A DNA stretch of 26,439 nt from Proteromonas lacertae (lineage: Eukaryota > Sar > Bigyra > Opalinata > Proteromonadidae), in assembly GCA_002245135.1 (NCBI GenBank), contig NGBS01000089.1, positions 1-26,439 of the forward strand. The letters are read 5' to 3'. The translations under genes were made by a program, and so were the position numbers. Within the stretch, counting starts at the first letter, position 1; every line of letters begins with the position of its first letter. The notes beneath the pieces were generated by a model. That model saw nothing but the letters and a program-made list of their open reading frames with translations, did not search any database and was not told the DNA's origin. Shown in pieces: positions 21,172 through 26,439 of the stretch.

Positions 21172-22081
21172 ATGTCATACTGTAATAGTGAAAACGAAGA
21201 GGGGTTATACACTCCTCTACCTGAAGAAGACAATTACCCTAATATACTCTTTTCATCATTACAATCATCGTCTAGTAATTATAAGGAAGATACAAATACT
21301 CCTGAGAACAATTCTGAAAGTAATACATGGGATATTTTACCAAGCGTTCTAAATCTTCCTTCATTAGTGGGTATAAATAAATGTAAATATAAGTTAAATA
21401 GATAACAAAGATAAAACGATTGATAAGTATAAAATATATAATTCTTATCCTCAAATACCTTTTTATAAACTTGATGGTAATATCAGAAATAGTGAAGGTA
21501 TAAATGATCAAAAAAGAGATAATATAGTAAATGAATTTATTAATACATCAAATGTTGGTTTAAAGAATAATCAACAAAATATTTTACATAATACAAATAA
21601 AGGTGATAATGAAAAGGTGAATATTACTTATTCAGTTATTTCAAACAATTCGAATGATGGAGTTGAACAAATTGGTGTAATGCATGAAGTCTGTCACAAA
21701 GAGGAAGAGAGTGAACAGACAACTGAAATAGAGCCTATTACAAATCGCAAATTATCAAATTTTAGAAGACTACTATTATACGGAGAAAAAGCAAAATGCA
21801 ATATGTGTAATAAACAGATTGATAAAAATGCACTATTTATTTACAAACAAAAATACATTTGTTTGGAATGTTCTATAAAATTTGTTGAAAATATTACTGA
21901 TCTGAGTGACTGGGAAGTTACACCACATTATGAATCAACCAAAGACTGTTATAGATGTAATTGTAAAAGATCAAAGCGAAGATTTATGATCGGTAAAAGA
22001 CTATGTGCATATTGTGTGTTGAAGAAGAAATATGTTTATGGATGTAAGAAATATATAAAAATTTGTTTATTCTCAATTTAA
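21172..22081 (+). CDS. Cys-rich basic-domain protein, copy 1 (putative DNA- or RNA-binding)
   Basis: Two exons (intron 21371-21401, 31 nt) encode 292 residues. The first 190 residues are acidic/Asn-rich and probably disordered. The C-terminal 100 residues carry C-x2-C-x17-C-x2-C (CNMC ... CLEC), then DWEVTP, then CYRCNCKRSKRRF and RLCAYCVLKKKY. The first four cysteines have the spacing of a GATA finger but lack its TPLWRR core; the ending RLCAYCVLKKKY loosely recalls GATA's LCNACGLYxK. I do not recognise the family. Cysteine pairs plus the KRSKRRF stretch make a zinc-binding nucleic-acid-binding domain the best guess, perhaps a transcription factor with an acidic N-terminal region. The next gene downstream is a paralogue. 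Confidence 0.75.
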
Positions 22082-22483
22082 TTACATATTTTTAATTCCT
22101 TATATTTATATTACTCTATACACTGCGCTTATAGTAATGAAATGTTATAAGTTGTATAACATGCTGATTTTACAAAAAAATTGATAGTAGCTATGCAATA
22201 AAGCTTTTTAAAATAATAAATAATATATAATCACAATAATATACTCTCACTGTAATGACACAAATAGTGAAAAAGCAAGCACTCTTAGGAAATTTACATT
22301 TGGTAATTAAGTAATAAAATAACTTCTTTTCTTTTATTTATAATATATGTTATATAATTAGTTAAAATTAAGAGTAATACACTTCAGTGATACATATTGT
22401 GAATGTAAAAGTTTTTAAATAGCTTGAGAAGAAGTTTGCCTAATTCCAGTATAAACTGTACTTACACCAATAATATAGATAAT
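22082..22483. other. Spacer between the two Cys-rich genes, with a hairpin and a possible 5' exon
   Basis: ATGTTATA / TATAACAT form a perfect 8-bp stem with a 5-nt loop at 22142-22162. A possible upstream coding exon, ATG at 22255 (MTQIVKKQALLG), could be joined across a 112-nt GT-AG interval (22311-22422) in matching phase to the open frame entering the next gene at 22424. That intron would be far longer than the others and starts GTAATA rather than GTAT, so the exon is only a possibility. Confidence 0.4.
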
Positions 22484-23422
22484 ATGAAAAGAAAATATAA
22501 TGAATATTCCATACACCCATCACCTTCAGATATTGCGACTGACATTTATTCTTGTTTTAACTTAAATTTCGAAGAAACAACAAACCAGAAGAAAGTATGT
22601 GTCAGTAATAAAGAGCAAGTATATCATAACAGTGATGTATTTGATTCAACTCCTTCATACCTTGAAGCATTTCCTGAAAGAGATTGTAATGAACATTATA
22701 TAGATGATATTAACCCAACGTTACAGAACAACAATAGCATATCGCAAACGCTTGATTTAGTTATTCCGTTACCTTCAGATTTCAAAGATAATTTTTCTAA
22801 CTCACAGTTATTATTATTTCTTCATAATATTATCGAAAATGTAATAAATAATAGTTTTATTAGTAAAAATGCTATAGAACAAGATGATTATTCAGATTTA
22901 CCTCCATTATATCCTATAAATGACTATAATTCAAGCAGAGTAGATGAAGAAATGTATGCTGCATGTGATTATCAACAAAATGATGCATTTAATGATAATA
23001 TAATATCGAATTTACATTGCGAAAATAAAAATCAACAACCATTATCTTCTCAACAACATAACATATCATTGAAAAAAGCGAAAAAATCCAGTATAAACAG
23101 TACTACTCCTAAATTATCAAAACTACCTGAATATGGTGAGGATGAAATTTGTCACATATGTAATAAATCACAAGATAAAAATAGATTATTTTTACTAAGA
23201 GAGAATAAGAACTTCATGTGTTTATTCTGTTCAACTGGTGTTAATAATATTCGTCATTTGGGAGATTGGGAAAAAACACCAATTAAAGGTGATTATAAAA
23301 CTTGTTACAGATGTAATTGTAAAAGATCAAAGAGAAGATTTAACAAGGGAGGAAGACTATGTGCATATTGTATGCTGAAGAAGAAATACACATATTTCTT
23401 ACAAAAACAACAGAACATGTAG
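22484..23422 (+). CDS. Cys-rich basic-domain protein, copy 2 (putative DNA- or RNA-binding)
   Basis: Single exon from the first in-frame ATG (MKRKYNEYSIHPSP), 312 residues; the frame is open upstream to 22424, so a longer N-terminus is possible. The first 220 residues are acidic and Asn/Ser-rich, with short patches such as SDLPPLYPI that could be activation-type motifs. The C-terminal domain has C-x2-C-x19-C-x2-C (CHIC ... CLFC), DWEKTP, CYRCNCKRSKRRF and RLCAYCMLKKKY. The last two motifs are nearly identical to copy 1 while the N-termini have diverged, so selection is acting on the Cys-rich domain. The cysteine pattern of the second half (C-x2-C-x15-C-x2-C plus one extra Cys) is constant in both. 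The family is not recognised; a lineage-specific zinc-finger regulator is inference. Confidence 0.75.
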   Translation: MKRKYNEYSIHPSPSDIATDIYSCFNLNFEETTNQKKVCVSNKEQVYHNSDVFDSTPSYLEAFPERDCNEHYIDDINPTLQNNNSISQTLDLVIPLPSDFKDNFSNSQLLLFLHNIIENVINNSFISKNAIEQDDYSDLPPLYPINDYNSSRVDEEMYAACDYQQNDAFNDNIISNLHCENKNQQPLSSQQHNISLKKAKKSSINSTTPKLSKLPEYGEDEICHICNKSQDKNRLFLLRENKNFMCLFCSTGVNNIRHLGDWEKTPIKGDYKTCYRCNCKRSKRRFNKGGRLCAYCMLKKKYTYFLQKQQNM

Positions 23423-23736
23423 TTAATCGCGAATATATCTTGCCTATTATAATATTAAATATATACAATTGTTAACATATTATGTTTTGATTATAATTAC
23501 TTAGTTTATATTATCTTACTACAGTCTCTCCACAACAGAATAAATCTGTAATTCTATTCATCAAAATTGATATTTCGAGTGTATATTTTTCTCTTCTCAT
23601 TAACATTTTAAATTTGAAATGAAAAAGCTTGATTGAAAAGCTTGAAAACAATTTCAAAATAGAATATTATGCGTTAATGACTATAATAGACATTAACAAT
23701 TCCATAATAATCAACAATTAAATTTGAAAAATAGAG
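23423..23736. other. Convergent intergenic region with repeats
   Basis: Lies between the 3' end of Cys-rich copy 2 (plus) and the 3' end of the armadillo-like gene (minus). The only notable structure is the nested direct/inverted repeat at 23613-23658, described separately. No ORF with coding character and no tRNA were seen. Confidence 0.5.
23613..23658. repeat. Nested inverted and direct repeats
   Basis: TTTGAAAT (23613-23620) pairs with ATTTCAAA (23651-23658). Between them AAAAGCTTGA occurs twice (23623-23632 and 23636-23645), 13 bp apart. A related TCAAGCTTGA palindrome lies at 1438-1447, in the short divergent promoter of NDUFB7. It could be a bound DNA motif or a structured RNA end; the function is unknown. 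Confidence 0.5.
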
Positions 23737-26439
23737 TTATAATATAATTCTATTAATTAAATCTTTGAGTGTCATTTTTGTTTGAGTTGACACATTATTT
23801 TCTAAATGTTTTATCCTATCGATCAATGATTTATTCTTTTTCAATTCTGGTAAAAATTTAAGTGATAATATATTCATCAATTGAGATGTTGATTTTATTA
23901 TCTCTTCATATTTCGATGACATTAATATATTGATTAATGTTTTCATAACTTCTTCATTATTCTCTAAATAAGATTTTGAATTGTTATTGGAATTATAATG
24001 GAATAATAACAATGAACATATACTTCCAATATATATTGATTTATTCATCACTAACAATTTACTGAGTGATTTGACATTTATTTGATCTAATATTATATTC
24101 TCTATTTCTTCTATCATTAATATATTAATATATATATATACTATTATTCTTCGATAGTACATGTAATATATAACAAACCATATATTCAATATCTTTAGGA
24201 TCATTCTCTGATTTGTATTGTTTTATTATAATTTTTATTATATTTGTTGTTAACAGCTGCTTTGTTATTGATTCTATTGATAACAATAACAATAATAATT
24301 ATTATTATACGATTTGACAATATCAAGATAATAGATTGATATATTAATGATTGAATATAATTACTTTGAATTTCAAGTAGACTGATATAAATGTCTATTA
24401 TTCTCTCTTTGATAAAAACAGAAACAAGGTTTTCTACATGTTAATAATAATAATAATAATATATACTATTTGTTTCATCTCGACATATATTAGCTATTAT
24501 ATAACAAGCATAAACTTGAGCTAATGGATTTGGACATTTCGAATATTCTATCAATTTTGTGAAAATTTCAATTGATAAATCTGATTTATATATGCAATCT
24601 ATTTAATTAATAATAATAATAATATATACGATTGTGATTATATAATCTTATTAACAATATGAATATATTTGAAACATTATCAATTGATATTTTATCAGTT
24701 AATAACAGTTTATATAATATATCATATCCATTACCTTCATATAATTTCATTAATGATCTGTCTATAAAAAGCATAAATATTAAATAATTCAATATACAAT
24801 TATGTTTTGTTGTAATAACTAATATATGCAATACCAATGTAATTACTTCAATTCGTTTCGAATTTAATAAAGTAATTAGTCTGCTTAATGCTCTCTTATC
24901 AAATACAATTGACTTTTCTGTTGAATAATTGAGTAATTCATTTGTTAATTTTAATGCTGCAAACTGAACATCATTACTTTTACTATCCAAATATTTAGTT
25001 ATTGAAGAGAAATAAGATGATTGGATTATCTCTCTATTTGCATCTATACAAAATATAAAATAATAGCTATAATATATATACCATTTTTATTGATCATTTT
25101 AGTTAATTCATTCAAAATATTCACTTTTTCTTGTGGAACTTTTACTCTATTCATTTCATTGACTTTCTTTTCAAATTTATCTTCCTTCAAGTTAAATTCA
25201 TCATCACTGTAATCATCATTATCTTCAAGATCAGATAGTTCATAATCTCTTCCTAATTCTTCTTTATCATCTGTTGCCATTCTTCTGTTAATTTCATCAA
25301 CTATTAGATTAATATCTTGATTATTTAATGAGTGTAAATTATTGACAATATCTAATCCTTTTTTGTTTCGTAATATATCACGATTTTCAGCTATTCAAAT
25401 TAATAGAATATTAATTATACGACAATCGCAGAATAATGACAAAGCATTAACTAATACCAACATATATGTAATTGGAACTTCTTTTTGTTTCATATCTTTC
25501 AGTAATATTTCTATTACTCCTTTTGTACCAATATATACTTCATTTTCACTGTAATTCACTATTACTTCCAATAATTTGTACAACTCTATTTTCACTTTTT
25601 CAGTTTTCATTTTCTTTAGTAATTTTATTACTATATCAACTCCTCCTATATTTCTAAAACAATATTGATTCTCATCTAAATTAATATTAATATATATATA
25701 TATATTATATATATATATACTTGAATTATCACATAACAATGATATTGTCTTACAGGCAATTATGATCATATCTTCTTCAGTAGATTCAAAGCATTTCAAT
25801 AACGGTTTAAGTACTTCTTCACTATCTATACCATTCGTTATTAAATCTAAACATTACAATATATATATATATTATATACGCTTTGTAACATCCATAACTA
25901 ATAATAACCTCAATATTGAATGAATTTTACTTATTTCCAACTGTAAAAATGGTAATAAATCAGATATAATATGAGTATTTGATAATGAATTAACAAAACA
26001 GATTGAATTCTTACATAAAACAGTTAATATTTTACAAACCAAATTGGCCATTTTTACACTATTTTTATGGTTTGGTAGTATTTGTACAATTGGAAAAACG
26101 ATTCTTTCGGATGAATAATCAATAACTTCAGTTTTATTGGGTTTATCTTCAGATATCATTTCTTGATATGATTTTAGTGATATTTCTATATCTTTATTAT
26201 TGTCTAAATTATCGATTATTTTGTCAATCTTTTCCTTTCACTTTCAGATAAATCTATTCATATATAATTATCAATAACAAATAATATTAACATACTTATT
26301 AATGATAATATATAACGCAGTTTAGCTATTTGTTCAACGTTTAAATTATAACATTTTGAATTATCAATACATTCTTTTATATATTTATTATACTCAACTG
26401 CTGGTACTTCTAATCCTTCGACACTTTCAAATATAAAAC
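23737..26439 (-). CDS. Large armadillo-like repeat protein (5' end outside the window)
   Basis: At least 11 exons separated by about ten introns of 31-42 nt give some 780 residues, all helical with repeated leucine-rich pairs typical of armadillo/HEAT repeats: MKCFESTEEDMIIIACKTIS then LLCDN; GGVDIVIKLLKKM; GTKGVIEILLKDM; LVNALSLFCDCPENRDIL; ACYIIANICRDETNS; VCYILHVLSKNN. A very acidic patch (ELSDLEDNDDYSDDEF) near the middle interrupts the repeats. The C-terminus is NRIIL at 23737. I cannot name an orthologue: phrases such as LSLFCDCPENRDIL recall ARMC-type and Vac8-like proteins, but the match is generic to the fold. A one-base frame gap at an A4 run (T4 on the plus strand, 26219-26222) is needed to link the first visible exon (VPAVEYNKYIKECIDNSKC) to the rest, probably a sequence error. 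Role as a protein-protein scaffold is inference. Confidence 0.75.

Noticed and set aside
22424-22483. Start of Cys-rich copy 2 at TTG 22424
   Set aside because: There is no reason to invoke a non-ATG start; the first in-frame ATG is at 22484, and any extension is more likely from an upstream exon.
26219-26222. AAA-TAA frameshift of the Euplotes type in the armadillo-like gene
   Set aside because: Euplotes-type sites shift +1, whereas this site needs one extra A (-1), and TAA serves as a normal stop in other genes of the window.

Overview
The window is a gene-dense stretch of a nuclear chromosome from an AT-rich eukaryote, probably a free-living protist. I read 14 protein genes (13 complete, one running off the right edge) interrupted by about 59 very short introns. 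Almost all introns start GTAT and end in AG, usually TAG. Most are 23-50 nt, with many near 28 nt. TAA, TAG and TGA all act as stops, so the code looks standard. Long glutamine and asparagine tracts recall dictyostelid amoebozoans, but the tiny introns do not fit Dictyostelium itself. A complex I subunit (NDUFB7) implies a respiring mitochondrion, which argues against Entamoeba, trichomonads and anaerobic fungi. The lineage stays open. I see no prokaryotic features, tRNA, rRNA, CRISPR array or transposon.

Left part (1-7.0 kb): a three-RRM SYNCRIP/hnRNP R-like protein ending in a CCCH zinc finger (minus strand); a divergent NDUFB7 gene; a two-RRM protein resembling TRNAU1AP/SECp43 and plant RBP45 with a long Q-rich tail, preceded by a cluster of hairpins; a secretory-pathway type I membrane protein with a PA domain; and a small unknown gene.

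Middle part (7.1-17.7 kb): two paralogous BTB-BACK proteins with an Ig-like segment and a SPRY-like C-terminus flank a homologue of ZWILCH, the kinetochore RZZ-complex subunit. All three are on the minus strand. A divergent ATXN10 (ataxin-10) gene follows.

Right part (18-26.4 kb): a tandem pair of torsin-like AAA+ ATPases with matching intron positions (minus), a tandem pair of proteins sharing an unrecognised Cys-rich, very basic domain (plus), and a large armadillo-like repeat protein (minus, 5' end outside the window).

The genes do not form one pathway. The clear local patterns are paralogue pairs (BTB, torsin, Cys-rich), compact spacing (divergent starts under 100 bp apart) and systematic mini-introns. 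Four reading-frame discontinuities, each equal to one missing A in an A-run, occur in three genes and look like consensus errors, although one has an alternative intron explanation.
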